DNA of 64,000 nt from Iris pallida. Taxonomy: Eukaryota > Streptophyta > Magnoliopsida > Asparagales > Iridaceae. Where the stretch lies: assembly GCA_029216955.1 (NCBI GenBank), contig JANAVB010007000.1, positions 2,117,800 to 2,181,799 of the forward strand, in the 5' to 3' direction. The notes under the pieces were generated by a model. It was not told the DNA's origin. It saw only the letters and a program-made list of their open reading frames with translations, and ran no database searches. The position numbers and the translations under genes are program-made. This document shows positions 11,331-26,102 of this stretch, one piece after another (positions within the stretch are counted from its first letter, which is position 1; every line of letters starts with the position of its first letter).

Positions 11331-12188
11331 TGGTGTCCTGTGTTCATTCTCCGAGAGAGATAGAGAGAGAAAGAAAGAGGAGGGGTTACCGAGATGGGGG
11401 CTGGAGACGGCGTAGGCGAACGGGGGAGGGGGGGTAGAGGTGAAGGAGGGGCTGGAGGCGTAGGCGAATGGAGGGAGCTGTCAACTGGAGGACACTGTCA
11501 ACCAGAGGTGGCGGAGGGGTTGGAGGCGCGTAGTGGTGGAGGAGAGTTGGAGGCAGAAGGGGACGTTTTAAAATTTTTGGGGAACAATTGGGGAAAAAAA
11601 TGTAGTCGGAGCCCTATATTAGAAAAATTAGCGACGCTTAGAAAAGACGTCACAAAACGTCGTAGAATATATAGAATTTTGTGACTCGTAGATATAAATG
11701 TTGCTAAACGTCGCTGATTGAAAAAATATAACGACGTTCGGCGACTTTGCTGCGACGTCACTTTCCAATATGCTAACTGTAGTCACTAAATGTCGCTTAA
11801 CGTTGCTATTATTCCCACACAGTGACGTCTAGCGACTTTTATATTATACATCGCTAATATCCAAAATATTAGCAACGTTTGACTATGCATCGCTGATTAC
11901 GTCACATATTTGACTTATTTTGGTAGCGGCCTGGTTTTATAGACTCATGTTATTTTTTTGGAGTCTAATCGGACATATATGCTAGTGGACTACAGACCAT
12001 GAACCATAATGTTCATTCTTGTTTTATGTTCTTCTTGTGGATTGGGATATAGTTTTGCATTGCCATGATTAGACATATTACCATAGTCTAGAGAACTTAT
12101 ACGTATTCAGGTTAGACTGGAGTCTATTTGATACATAGTTGGCTTGTGCACGCACTCGCATCCCAAAAAGTGGGTGCGGGTCATGACA

Positions 12189-13375
12189 AGTTTTTATGGT
12201 GTCCCATGCAGGTCGAGTTAGCCGTTTCGATTACGTTACTTTACTGAGCGGGCCTGCGAATATAATTAAATCCTTAGGAATCTCAATCCACAACTGCTTT
12301 GAAAATTCGTATTTACTCTCGACTATTCTTCCTTGCTTCCTCGTATAATTGCTTCTCGTCTTTTCCTATTTTGGGGTGACAAATGATCGTGATGTCTTAA
12401 ATTTATCAAAAATTCTTAAGTTAGAGTATAAGTTAGTTTGATTATTGAATTTTGGTTGCTTGATAGATTGGAGGGGATTAGAGATGCCATATGTCATAGA
12501 TATCTATTGGTAGTAATTTTGCAACTAGTGTGCATGGTTATAAATATTATGACATCATGTGTTTGATGGGGTAGTATGACCAAAGGTGGGTTGATATTCT
12601 AGCAAACTTATTCTTGGTGGTTAGTTAATTGTGAAGAACATTGATAAAGTTTATTATATTTGGTATATATAAAAAAATTCTTTGGAAGATAAAATCTTGT
12701 AGGAATTTGATATTTGATAGAGTGGCTTAATCTGAGGTGGGTAGATGTTCTTAATTAGCAGTTTGGTTTTTGGTAATTAGGGGTTAGTAGGCTTGAATTA
12801 TGACGATGATGATATTACTAGAGGCTAAGTTAGTAGACAATGGTTAGAAGAACTCTTTAGTGAAACAATACTATAAATCTTTAAAAAGTTTTTTAAATGA
12901 TCTTATGGTATTTGTGGCAATGAGAATTTATAGGATTTAGTGATAGAAAAATAAAGAGGACCGAGGATTAAGGAAACTAAATTAATGTGTGTTTACTAAT
13001 CAATTAAGGAGGAATGATTTTTTTACAAAATAGTATGATGGATAAAAAAAAGGTAACTCGAAGAATGCTATTTCTAGATACTAATAATTAAGCAATCTCA
13101 AATGGAAGAGAGCTATTATGTTGGAATAGGGTTAAAAAAAAGGGACAAATTTTGAGTATTGGATTTACGTATAATTTTTTTGAAAAGATTCCACTTGATC
13201 GTATGTTTTTGTGTTACATGGGTTAAATCAAGGTGGGTAGAATCCTTGGAGGATTCATATTTACATAATGGCTAGGAGAATGATATAAAATATTTTTAAA
13301 AATTAAATTTTGAGGAGATTATAACCTAGTGGATTTAGAATTTACCAATTTAGGGAAGGACTTCGAATGTAATAT
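12189..13375 (+). mobile_element. LARD-D internal region, noncoding
   Basis: It begins just after the LTR with a GGTGTCCCATGCAGGTCG version of the family motif and is colinear with the 594-bp interior of LARD-B. Shared blocks include GACRAATGATCGTG near 12378 and TAAATTTTGAGGAGATTA near 13302. No gag or pol domain is visible on either strand and every open frame is short. The polypurine tract expected at its end is lost where it joins a truncated LTR near 13375. Confidence 0.65.
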
Positions 13376-13675
13376 TGAAATGTGAGGTTAGTCAGGTAGT
13401 TGATTGCACAGAGTTAATTAGCTTATCATGATGGTAGTTGATTACATATACAGCATCCAGGTATTTGCTAGTGATATTACTTTGTTATCCTTTCGTGCTT
13501 TATATTCCTTATCATGATATATTCTTCTTATTAGCCTAGTTTATAGACTCATGATATTTCTTTAGAGTCTAATCGGACATATATGCTATATGGCTGCAGA
13601 TTATGAACCATAATGTTCATTCTTGTTTTATGTTCTTCTTGTGGATTAGGATATAGTTTTGCCTTGCCATGAATA
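13376..13675 (+). mobile_element. LARD-D 3' LTR fragment, left of the copia insertion
   Basis: It aligns with the late part of other LARD LTRs (for example 29630-29830): the GGTTAGT...GGTAGTTGAT block, TCCTTTCGTGCTTTATATTCC, GAGTCTAATCGGACATATATG and the CCATAATGTTCATTCTTG block. The first three quarters of the LTR are deleted. The LTR is broken at 13675 by the copia element and resumes at 57930. Confidence 0.7.
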
Positions 13676-14345
13676 TGTAAGATGGTTGAGCACCTCTAGA
13701 GGGGGTGAATAGAGTGTGTGTGTGTGCAGTAAAAATAATTACCAATTAAAAAATTTAAGCAGTTATAACTATGGCAGTAATAAAGAGACATAATTGTAAG
13801 TGCAGCAAGAGATAGAAGATCAAACTCAGTGAACGCCGCGATATATACTGGTTTCTCTCTGAGAGGACAAATCCAGTCGCAAGTACTCTTGCCTGCTGTA
13901 AATCTACTATTAACAAGCTAATTGAGAGCTTGCAGTCTCTTTACAACACCGTGCTTGGTGACAAGTGCACGGCCGACTTCACAATATTGTGCTTGGTGAT
14001 GAGCACACGACCGACTCCGAAAACTGAGATATTTTTTGAACATAAAAAATCTCTTTACAACTCTGTATACCAAAGATTTTAAATCGAACAGGTGTTACTG
14101 ACTTTGGCGAAGCGATATATATGTGGAATGTGAAAGCTTTAGATCGTTGAAAAACACTTTAGAAATAGATAGAGAGAAGAGTGAATGAGTGATTAGAAAT
14201 TCTCTTCTATTTATAGGTGTTTTTGGGGACCAAACTTGGGCAGAGTTCGGGCAGAGTTTGGATGCGAAGATCTCGCAGACGAACGTTGTATGCAGATTTG
14301 GAGGCCGCTGATATTTGAATTTGAGTAGACCGAAATCGGACCGAA
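13676..14345 (-). repeat. Copia 3' LTR, distal part
   Basis: It begins (plus strand) TGTAAGATGGTTGAGCAC and matches the 5' LTR from 56893 onward through the TATA region (14208-14217) to the point where LARD-B is inserted. The TSD of LARD-B (ccgaa) closes it at 14341-14345. Confidence 0.85.
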
Positions 14346-14924
14346 TGTAGCTCCCCTTCCAGGAAAATTTTTTTGAAATATTTTTATTTATTTATTTGAT
14401 TAAAATGGTGATTTTTAAATTTGTATTTTTATAAATAATTATTTAGTTAATTGTTGCGGTAGATGACTTTAGCCATGGTAGAGTTTTGAAGTACAAGACG
14501 ACCAAGAATAATGGCACGGATAGTGTAGTAGCGTGCTTTGACTAGTGTTTAGCCATGGTAGGGGAATGCCAAGCCATAAGAGTGTTCTAACTAGGAAAAC
14601 CATGCCAAGTTGAGACATGACCACTATAAATAATTTAATTGTTATTAAGGTTATCGATTATTAGGGAACCCGGTTGTACCAAACTAGTCCGGACCGGATC
14701 CGAACAAAGTCTAAGCCCACTTAGTCGGGTAGTATGTACAGAGACGACCATATAGATGTATGTTGTATTGGCATTTTACTTTAGTGATTTAGAATGCAGT
14801 TTGGAAACGATTGTTATAAATATATACATATTATTGTGCTTGCTATAAGAAATAATATTTGTTTGATAATATAGTAAATAAATTTCTTTAACAAATATTT
14901 TGGACTTTATGGGATTTATCTAAG

Positions 14925-14926
<2 letters not shown>

Positions 14927-14962
<36 letters not shown>
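14927..14962. repeat. (TA)n tract
   Basis: Pure TA repeat at the 3' edge of the GC-rich insert; it belongs to the LARD-B LTR. Confidence 0.9.
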
Positions 14963-17064
<2,102 letters not shown>

Positions 17065-17258
17065 ATTTACAAGAAAACAAATAGAAAAAAAAAAAAGAAG
17101 AAATAGCAAGCCCAAACCCCTTAAATCCCAGCTCAACCCAACAACCCCCACAGCCCAAGCAAAATGTAACCCAGCCCATAGAACAGGGCCATAAGCCCGA
17201 CCCCCCACAGGAGAAATGCAAAGCAGCCACCCCGATTACTTAGACTTCAGCCGAACCC

Positions 17259-17277
17259 GGGGGGGGGGGGGGGGGGG
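17259..17277 (+). repeat. Poly-G run
   Basis: Nineteen consecutive G lie upstream of the LTR leader. The 3' LTR copy near 27749-27765 is interrupted by one A. It could form a G-quadruplex. Confidence 0.9.
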
Positions 17278-18837
17278 AACTCGCGTATGAGAGTATAAGT
17301 TGATAATCGAGAGCGAAACCCTAACGAACCTCTAGCGCCGCCCACCTGCTACCTCCCATGCGCACCTTGGCCACCGCAGCGCCGCCGCGTACGGCCGAAG
17401 TTGGCGGAGGAACCGGCCGCGCGCCCCTGGAAACAGGGGAACAGCAACAGCAGTTCGGCAGGCCGAACCCCCACTTTGCAGGTAAAGTACTCACCCCTCG
17501 TTCGATCGTTCGTTGTTTCGTTTTTACGTATACGAAGCCAACCTAACCCTCTCGACTCTCCATAAATTAACTCTCAATATAGTCGAGTGATCGGTTTAGA
17601 AAATCGATCTAAACTTCAGAAAAAAACTGTTTCGAAAACAGTTTCCATGAACCCCAAATACCCATGTTCGTGCCCGGTTTCCAAGAAACTCGTTTAGTAT
17701 TTTTGCAGTATAATTAAACCAATTTAGAGACAACATGTAGGGCTTTCTAACCTATTTTGAATATTTAATTTTTATGAAATATACGCAGAGAAAACAGATT
17801 TCAAAATCGAGATTTTATCATTAAAAATTGTTTTTAAAAACTAGAAATTCTTCCGATCCAACGTGCGTCCCGCCAAACCGGGCAACGTGGTCGCGAACCG
17901 AAAGCATCGAAAGGTGCGTATCTGCTTCGTGGACGTGTGGGCTTTGACGGAATTCAAATTGGTCGCGTGTGCGCGACGAATTTGATGCGTATCCGTCAAA
18001 ATTCACCGTATCGGCCTCTGTGCAAGTTTCCCAATTACTTCGTGCACGTTCGTCAGATCGAGACGAAACTTGTGCCATCAGGACCATATCATTTTTTTGG
18101 TCCTGAGTACCAAGTTTGGTCCGATTCTGAGACAGTTGATCGGATCATCGTTTTGCGGGTCCCACAATCCAATTCAACGGGCGATTTTGTGCACGGCCCA
18201 TCGGAATCCACAATTGGACATATTATTGGGTTCGAATCATCAAAACAAATCCATAGACATGTAGTTTGACGACTTTAAAGACCTTTGACTCTGGTACGCT
18301 TTTCGGTGTAAAACGGGTCCAAGAACGGACACCATTTTTGCCCGAAATTACCGTTTTGCTTCTGTGTCCAGAATTGGACTTAAGGACAGGCAATACTAGC
18401 TAATTTGACTATTCTGAGAATATTGGCGATATCTGTTTCAGCTTTCGGAGACATTTGTGGATTTTGGACTTTATGACGTACTAGTTGACGGTATCTTATT
18501 GGTTCTTCGTGCCACCACCAGGCAAGTATACCTTGCCTCCCTCTACAGTTTATTTTTATGCTTATAGTACACCTGTTCTAGTATGTTATCTTTAGTTACC
18601 TTAGTTGTTATAAATTTATATGATACCGCGTTTACCAGTTTATTGTCTTGCTTGTATATCAGTATTTCATGACTTGATAGTATAGTTATACCAGGCTTGT
18701 TTACGTCATAGATCATGCTAGAGTTGTCCTTACCTGTGTCATGACTGAGTTGTACCGTGTCTTCACCTGTATCTTGACTGAGTCATGTCTGCAAGTATGT
18801 GTGAGTGAACTGCTATTCCTTTGTCTTTTCCACAATC

Positions 18838-18950
18838 TGCGAGTCCACACACGGGGCGAGGGTTGTCCGTTTGCACCTGCGAGTCCACACACGTGGCGAG
18901 GGTGACTTGTCTTGAAACTGACCTGCGAGTCCACATTCGGGGCGAGGGTT
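18838..18950 (+). repeat. Three-copy spaced repeat in LARD-B LTR
   Basis: Three copies of a unit of about 25 bp centred on GAGTCCACACACGGGGCG, at about 18838, 18878 and 18924, are separated by 14-20 bp. The same trio is in the 3' LTR at 29325, 29364 and 29411. Confidence 0.85.
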
Positions 18951-19352
18951 GGTATTCCATTGATCTTCCAGCTGTTTATTTATGCATACTTGATCCCGTA
19001 TCCGTGTTCATAGCTACCTGTCAGTAGCCACATGTCAGTCTCATGTCTAGTTCATGTTTATACCCTGGTTATATTATTGCATGATTAAACTGTTAGATAG
19101 GCATGTTTTATGTATCTTGCTAGTCCTCTGAGGACCTGATGATCTCTTCAGGTTTAGCGACTACATGGGGTTAGTTAGCAGAACGGGATGGTAGAGGATT
19201 ACGATGTATGATACAGGTATTGCTTTTGATACTTCTTTATTATCCTCTCGTGCTTTATATTCCATGCCATAATATATTCTGCTTATTTTATAGACTCATG
19301 TCATTCTTGGAGTCTAATCGGACAATATGCTAATGGGCTGCAGACCATGACC

Positions 19353-20391
19353 TGTAACGCCCCAGTCCCAAATACTTGAGACTAGATACGTATCATGCCA
19401 GCTGTATACATACGAGTAAATATACGGCTCGTATGTATACATAAGCTGTAAAATGTAGAAAGCCAAGACACTAAATCTCATCCACAAAGGTAATTAATAA
19501 TATAAAAGAAACTTTGAGTTTGTCATGTATACAATCGTTGGACGGAGACAAATCCACTACCAAATAATTTAAATAAGGAAGAATTATACAAGAAAATGAT
19601 TGGTCGAGCGAAGGAGATGACGACCCATAAAGCAACATCTCGAAGAATAGAGCGCAAGTCATGGCCTTAGCTAGAGCACCTGCAGAAAACATGAACACAC
19701 ACCTGGGGAAAAACTAGGTCCTCAGAGGGACGTAACAAGACACATAATATCATGCCATAACTGAATAGTAAGAGCTCAATAGAAAATATACATGCGTAAA
19801 GGTTCCTAACCATTCTATGTGATATATACTTTGAGAAGACAACGTTCTACGCAGGAGCTTAGGTGTTCAGCATAGATGGAGAGAGAGTGGTAGTAGGTAG
19901 CGCTCATAAGAGACACTATCGACCATGGGCAGAAAGTAGTTCTCATACGAGAACTACCGGCCCCGGGGCAGTAAGTAGCGCTCATACGAGACACTATTGG
20001 CCCAAATCTATGTATGTACTGAACATGTAGCCCCTAAGCTAATAACTGTCTTCCCCCCTCCCCATGATACTATACATGTGTCGACTCCACGACACTGTTT
20101 AATCCTTAATAACTGCCAAAGTCTTCTACACAATCTATTAGCAGTTATATCCTAACACATGCGCACGGGGGATCAGCCCACACGCAAGTGACCTCTATAC
20201 GATACTCACAACTCTCACACACAACTCGTGTACAATCGTGACAAGTCAATGAGACACACTAAATTTGACGGTAGTCTCTTAACTCTAGCCAATTGTATAA
20301 AATATAGTAATTTGCATCTACGTATAATTTAAAAAGAAACAACTTGAAAATAAACACAACATGCATGATATTGAGCAGGAATTTAAACTAA
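19353..20391 (-). repeat. LARD-C 3' LTR, truncated to its last 1.04 kb
   Basis: It matches 22387-23420 almost base for base (TGTAACGCCCCAGTCC start, GAGATGACGACCCATAAAGC block, paired ACTACCGGCCCCGGGG block). Identity ends sharply after GAGCAGGAATTTAAAC at 20391 and 23420. Confidence 0.85.
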
Positions 20392-22386
20392 TGGTGTGAT
20401 AGGTCCAGCAATCAAGATAAAATACAAGGTTAAGCATTTAAGGAATTGAGTAAAACAAAATTATATATCGGGTCGAAAGAATTGAGTCGAGGTCGAGTCT
20501 CATCTATAGTTAAAAAGTATATTGGTTTCACGGTAGGGATTAGAGTCCAGTCTTTTTGACCCGAAAGTCGTAACATGAAATTAGAGTACAAGGAGACGTA
20601 TTTTAGTGGCACGTGATATACCTACATGAAGGTGGGCTCGTCTAGGTCTTGCATATGAAATTTGTTGGCTGAAAAAGTCTAGTGTTGTACTCCAAATATT
20701 CAAGCCACGGTAAAGGACACAAAAGAATTAAAATATAAAGTGGGAATTCATGAAATAATGATTAACGTACAAAGTAAGTGACCAAGTTAACGCATAAAAT
20801 AATGATAATTCAGATTCTAGTAGGTCAAGGCAAAATAAGTTAGGAATACCATTTCTAGAGATATGACAGCCACTTGATGGGGTATGATCAAGGAACAATC
20901 CAATTATTTCTCAAGTTTCAAATGGTTAGAAAGTCACGACAAAATCTAGATTTGAGGGAATGTCGAGGGAGTCAAGATTGGAATATAACCATATGATCTT
21001 GGAGATGACTAACAACACTTGTATGTACACTACTATCATGGTCGTGAGGGATATGACAATTAGTATGGAATACTCCTAACTCATTAGAGTTATCTTAGTG
21101 GTAAAAAAAATTTTAACTGGAGTTTCCTCAAAAAGTCTCTTAATAATTTTTTTTAAAAAAAACAATAAACCACCAAAATTGTATTTACTCTATGCTGCCC
21201 AATTAGATTATGGCTAACAATTTTATTTCCTTTAATAATCTCAAAGTAAACTTTTACCATGTTACTACTAACTTTTTCCAAAACTTAACGTTTAAATCCA
21301 ACTATTGAAATCAAGAGTTCATAATTCACGAATCCATAAAAATCTTATAATCAATCAAAATTTTAAAACCCAAAATTTTTCAAATAACTACAGAAAGACT
21401 CTTAGCAAGAAAAAAACAATCTCAAAATTGAAGTTCAATATCTTAATGCACTTATCAACCCTAATCCGACAACATGAATTTTTTTTTTGCCAATTTATTG
21501 ATAATCTCAATCAAAACCTTTTTACTCAAAATCTAAATTGATTTGTAAATCATAAATCACATGCCACGATTTAAAATTTGAAAATCTTCCTCAAAAATTA
21601 TTTTTATATCTTCCAAAATATTTTAAACCCAAAATAAAATAAAATTTGCTGCTTCCAATTAAAATTTGAAATTTAAGAAACATACTAATCGTAAGTTGTA
21701 CGAGAATAATTTCTACTACTATATTTAAAATCCAAGATCATTTTCAAACCAAATTTATAACTGTTCAAAGGCGTATAACTATAACTCAATAGATCATAAA
21801 TATCACAACTTGAAATTGAAATCAGTTTCATATTTGCTCAAAGACGTATAGCTATAATCCAATAGATCCTAAATATCAATATTTTAAAATCAAAACAATT
21901 TTTTAAGTCAATTGTGTATAGATTCCAACTATTTTTTTGCAGCATAAAAATAAAATCCTATCAATCCTGTTATGATCACTACTTAGAAATCTCAAGATTA
22001 CAACTTCCTTATATATCCTATTTTACAAATTACTAATAAGTAAATCACACTTTTTAAAAAAAAAACCTTTTTAATTCCATTAGAGTCTTAAATGTATTCC
22101 AATTGCCAATGTAACCCTTCTAGCCATATGGTTGACCAATAAGTATATTGTAGTGTAGTCATCTTTCTAACTGTCACTAAGCACGAAATATAAGAATTTA
22201 CGGTAGGAGGAATTCAAGCAGGATACAATTCAAGGAGGTCGAACGAGAGTTCAAAATTTAAAGTCAAGAAAGGATGTCAAGTAGGTGGATGAGATTCTAG
22301 ACTCTAATCCTATATTGCAGGCCCACATCGGTACAATTACGTAGCCGAAGTGACAAACTCGACCTGCATGGGCCACCACAAAAACA
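20392..22386 (-). other. LARD-C internal region, noncoding
   Basis: It aligns with the LARD-A interior (for example the TCGGGTCGAAAGAATTGAGT block at about 20467 and 42250). On the minus strand it ends at GGTGGCCCATGCAGGTCGAG next to the 5' LTR. It has no pol domain and is very AT-rich in its middle (21100-22100). Confidence 0.7.
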
Positions 22387-23768
22387 TGTAACGCCCCAAT
22401 CCTAAATACTTGAGACTAGATACGTATCATGCCAGCTGTATACATACGAGTAAATATACGGCTTGTATGTATACATAAGCTGTAAAATGTCGAAAGCCAA
22501 GACACTAAATCTCATCCATAAAGATAATTAATAATATAAAAGCAACTTTGAGTTTGTCATGTATACAATCGTTGGGCGGAGACAAATCCACTGCCAACAA
22601 ATTTAAATAAGGAAGAATTATACAAGAAAATGATTGGTCGAGCGAAGGAGATGACGACCCATAAAGCAACATCTCGAAGAATAGAGCGCAAGTTATGGCC
22701 TTAGCTAGAGCACCTGCAGAAAACATGAACACACACCTGGGGAAAAACCAGGTCCTCAGAGGGACGTAACAAGACACATAATATTATGCCATAACTGAAT
22801 AGTAAGAGCTCAATAGAAAATATACATGCGTAAAAGTTCCTAACCATTCTATGTGATATATACTTTGAGAAGACAACATTCTACGCAGGAGCTTAGATGT
22901 TCAGCATAGATGGAGAGAGAGTGGTAGTAGGTAGCGCTCATAAGAGACACTATCGACCATGGGCAGAAAGTAGTTCTCATACGAGAACTACCGGCCCCGG
23001 GGTAGTAAGTAGCGCTCATACGAGACACTATCGGCCCAAATCTATGTGTGTACTGAACATGTAGCCCCTACGCTAATAACTGTCTTCCCCCCTCCCCATG
23101 ATACTATACATGTGTCGACTCCACGACACTGTTTAATCCTTAATAACTGCCAAAGTCTTCTACACAATCTGTTAGCAGTTATATCCTAACGCATGCGCAC
23201 GGGAGATCAGCCCACACGCAAGTGACCTCTATACGATACTCACAACTCTCACACACAACTCGTGTACAATCGTGACAAGTCAATAAGACACACTAAATTT
23301 GACGGTAGTCTCTTAACTCTAGCCAATTGTATAAAATATAGTAATTTGCATCTACGTATAATTTAGAAAGAAACAACTTGAAAATAAACACAACATGCAT
23401 GATATTGAGCAGGAATTTAAACAGTAAAGACAAGGTGTCTTGCCTGGTGTGACGCCGGGTGTGGGGTGATGTTCCGACAAGTCCTGTTGTGTCCAATAGT
23501 CGTCGTCAATGACGATAATAAAAGGGAGTTTGGGAGTAAACGAATAATTACACTTTTTTTTTAGAAAGTAATATTTGTAATACTTTAGAAACCATATTTT
23601 CTAGTAAAAATTTTGGAGAAATAGTTGAAAAATGTTTATTGTATAGTAATTTGGAAATTATGCCTTACTAGTCAAAATTTATATTAAATAAAATAAAACT
23701 AAATTAAATGTTTTGTAAAAATAATTTAAAACAATAATGATACTTGGTCACTATAATACTAATGGTAG

Positions 23769-23770
<2 letters not shown>

Positions 23771-23829
<59 letters not shown>

Positions 23830-23835
23830 AATATA

Positions 23836-23891
<56 letters not shown>
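23771..23891. repeat. (TA)n tracts in LARD-C LTR
   Basis: Two long TA runs are separated by a short A-rich spacer. Confidence 0.9.
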
Positions 23892-23892
<1 letters not shown>

Positions 23893-25285
23893 GTATTTCA
23901 AAATATACTATGATTAATACTAATAATTATATAATTCTAATATGCAATTATAACCATAAATCAAGGTTAAAGAGATTGATATTAATAATAATACTAATAA
24001 CAATAGTAATAATAGATAATAATACTTATAATAATATTAATAATAATAATAAATAAATAATAATTTTGAGAACAGCTGTGCTGTTACTTTATTAGAAGTA
24101 AAAAAAAATAAAAAAGAGAAGAGGAAAGAGAGTGAGATGGGAAAGAGTGATCGAGAGAGGGTGAGAGAGAAAGAAGAAGGGGTTTACCTGGTGGGGATCG
24201 ACAGCGACTCCGGCACCGGTGACCGACGGGCCGACGTGGCGGAGAGCTGGAGGAGTGGAGCTCGCGCGAAGATCGGGCGGAGAGGCGGTGGCGAGTGGAA
24301 GAAAGGGGCACGGAAGGGGTTCTCCGAGGCGGCGTTTCGATGAGGAGTTGGTCAGCCGGCTTCGGCGTCGAGACGAAAGGAGGTGGTGGCTACGGGCTCT
24401 GGTGGAAGGAGACTGCGCATGGCGGCGCGGGGTGGTCCGGCCCTGGACTTGTCGGCAGGAGGAGACACGACGGAGTTTAGGGTTTCTGCGACGGTGGCAA
24501 GGCCCAATGGCGGTTGGAGGTCGGGCTCTCGACGACGGGGCGGCGGGTTTCGGAGGGGATCGCGGCAAGGCGCGAGGAAACGGCGGCGCGTCGGGCGCAC
24601 GATCGCCTGCGGAGGATGGCGGCGGCGAAAGCGGACGAGAGGTTCGGGCTTGTCGACGATGATGGGGTTTTTCGGCCGGGGTTCGGCGGTAGGCGGTGGC
24701 ACACCGAGGTGCTCGGCGACCAGGGCAGGTAGGGGAATCCTCCTTTTTCTTCATTCTTTGTGTGGTGATGGTGGTGTTGGAAGGTTGAGGCCGAGGATGG
24801 CCGTGGCGGTGATCGGTTTGATCGGGTTGTGATGATGACGGAGATGGTGGTTCGGTTTAGGTAGTTTGTCGTTGGCTGTGGTGGCCGTGGCGTGGTCGGG
24901 TCCATGGCCGGGTTGATGGTAGCTGCGGGTTGTCAGGATGGGCTGTTGTGGCAGTAATGTTTTGTGATGGGGTTCAGGTGTTGTCGTGGCAGCGCTGTGG
25001 AGGGTGATGTCGGGTGGTTGTGGTCGGAGGAAGAGGTGGTTGATGACGAAGGATGCACTGTGGTGACGGCGGTGATAAAGGAGGAGACAGGCTGGCAGTG
25101 AGGAGGTTGTAGGCTAGGTACAAAAATGTCGTGTCGAGATTGTCGACACGAAGAGGACTGATGCAATATAGTTGTAACTATGGAATAAGATTATGGATAT
25201 GGGAACACGGACATGATGCACGGCACGTTTGTGGTAAAATTTTGTAGATGGTAATTGTGGAGAATTAATGGAGGAGTACCTGCCT

Positions 25286-25293
25286 ATTTATAG
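25286..25293 (-). promoter_or_regulatory. LARD-C LTR TATA box
   Basis: Minus-strand TATAAATA lies about 635 bp into the LTR, followed by the GC-rich leader. It is the likely transcription start region of the element. Confidence 0.5.
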
Positions 25294-26102
25294 GATGTGG
25301 GAATTCCCAATTGGATAAGGACTAGGAATATTTAAAACCCAATTTGATAATTCATGTATTAAATTAAATCAATGAAATTAAATCTAATTTCAAATCAAAT
25401 CCAATTTAAATCTATAAATTCTACCTTTGTACTATTTAAATTAAATCATATAATTTAATCGAGATTTAAAATGGCCACAATAATTTTTTAAATATATTTT
25501 TCAAAAATACCAATAATAATAATTTAGAAAATTATATTATTATTAAAAAAATGAACTAATAAATAATTACGAAATATATATGTATGCACAATAATATTTG
25601 CAAATATATACTTTTCTAGTATACCATTTTATAAGAATATTATTTATTATAACTGTCTAAAAAGGCTTTTCATAAATAACTCATATATTTAGAAATTTTG
25701 GTAGCTAAATATAATTATTATATATATTATCTTGAAACTATAAAAATAGGAAAAAAAATGTTTTTTCTAAAAATATGTATGCTCGCACATATTCGCACTC
25801 GTCGAGCAATTACGAAAATAAAATTTCGTGCGCGACGTGCAATACGACTGTGCGACGTACAATACAAAAATTTTAAATCAGTACCAAATTTAATTAAAAA
25901 TAGTAGAAATTTAGGGGTTTTACATGACCCATAATTGTTCATTCTTGTTTATATGATTCCTGTGGATTGAGATATTATTTAGATTAGACATGATACCCTA
26001 CTCTGGACAGCTTATACGTACTCGAGTCGGGCTGGAGTCCGCTCGATACGTAGCTGGCTTGCTCACGAGCTCGCGTCCGAAAATCGGGTGCGGGTCGTGA
26101 CA

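Larger units (their letters stand above)
9858..11928 (-). mobile_element. CACTA transposon remnant, 5' end
   Basis: The right end carries the inverted repeat (GACTTATTTTGGTAGCG, with final TG changed to CG) preceded from about 11590 by degenerate TAGCGACG subterminal repeats. The left part encodes the N-terminus of a tnp2-like transposase. It matches the 48050-51173 side of the intact-ended CACTA. The other three quarters of the element are missing at an abrupt junction near 9858. The right flank (gcctggtttatag-like) resumes LARD LTR sequence also seen uninterrupted near 13530. Confidence 0.75.
8459..12188 (+). mobile_element. LARD-D LTR, interrupted by a CACTA remnant
   Basis: The LTR begins TGTCAACCCC right after a polypurine tract and ends GGGTGCGGGTCATGACA, followed by the family's post-LTR motif at about 12199. 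Native LTR sequence spans 8459 to about 9857 and 11929-12188. A truncated CACTA end occupies the middle, and some LTR sequence was lost at its left edge. An AGGTAA splice-donor-like site follows a TATATATA box (about 8876) at about 8996. The LTR serves both as 3' LTR of the interior to its left and as 5' LTR of the interior to its right, a recombinant arrangement. Confidence 0.7.
19353..25924 (-). mobile_element. LARD-C: long-LTR element with truncated 3' LTR
   Basis: Minus-strand element bounded by a perfect TSD, tgacc at 19348-19352 and 25925-25929. The uninterrupted target is seen at 29834-29838 in the LARD-B 3' LTR. The 5' LTR (sense) is 22387-25924 (3,538 bp). The interior is 20392-22386, similar to the LARD-A interior. 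The 3' LTR is only 19353-20391. An internal deletion removed the polypurine tract and the first 2.5 kb of the 3' LTR while leaving both ends and the TSD. No protein domain is present. Confidence 0.85.
22387..25924 (-). repeat. LARD-C 5' LTR
   Basis: On the plus strand it starts TGTAACGCCCCAATCC and ends GGGGTTTTACA. In sense direction it has an AT-rich U3, a TATAAATAG box (about 25286-25293), a GC-rich leader of about 0.8 kb (24085-24900) and an AGGTAAACCCC splice-donor-like site near 24185. A (TA)n tract follows, then AT-rich sequence. The large open frames in the GC-rich leader (for example 24092-24754) have no recognised domain. Confidence 0.8.

Noticed and set aside
4941..11928. A single CACTA transposon spanning both ends of the family
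   Set aside because: Flanks differ (act on the left, gcc on the right) and only the right end is embedded in LARD LTR sequence. The two ends are better explained as separate remnants.
17358..17546. Small conserved peptide in the LARD-B LTR leader
   Set aside because: The two LTR copies differ by a frameshift in this stretch, so there is no sign of selection for a protein.
18713..18960. CRISPR-like array in the LARD-B LTR
   Set aside because: Only three imperfect units with unequal spacers, present identically in both LTRs, in plant DNA. It is an LTR-internal repeat.
24092..24905. Open frames in the GC-rich leader of LARD-C (up to 220 codons)
   Set aside because: They sit in the LTR leader, are low complexity, overlap on both strands and show no known domain.
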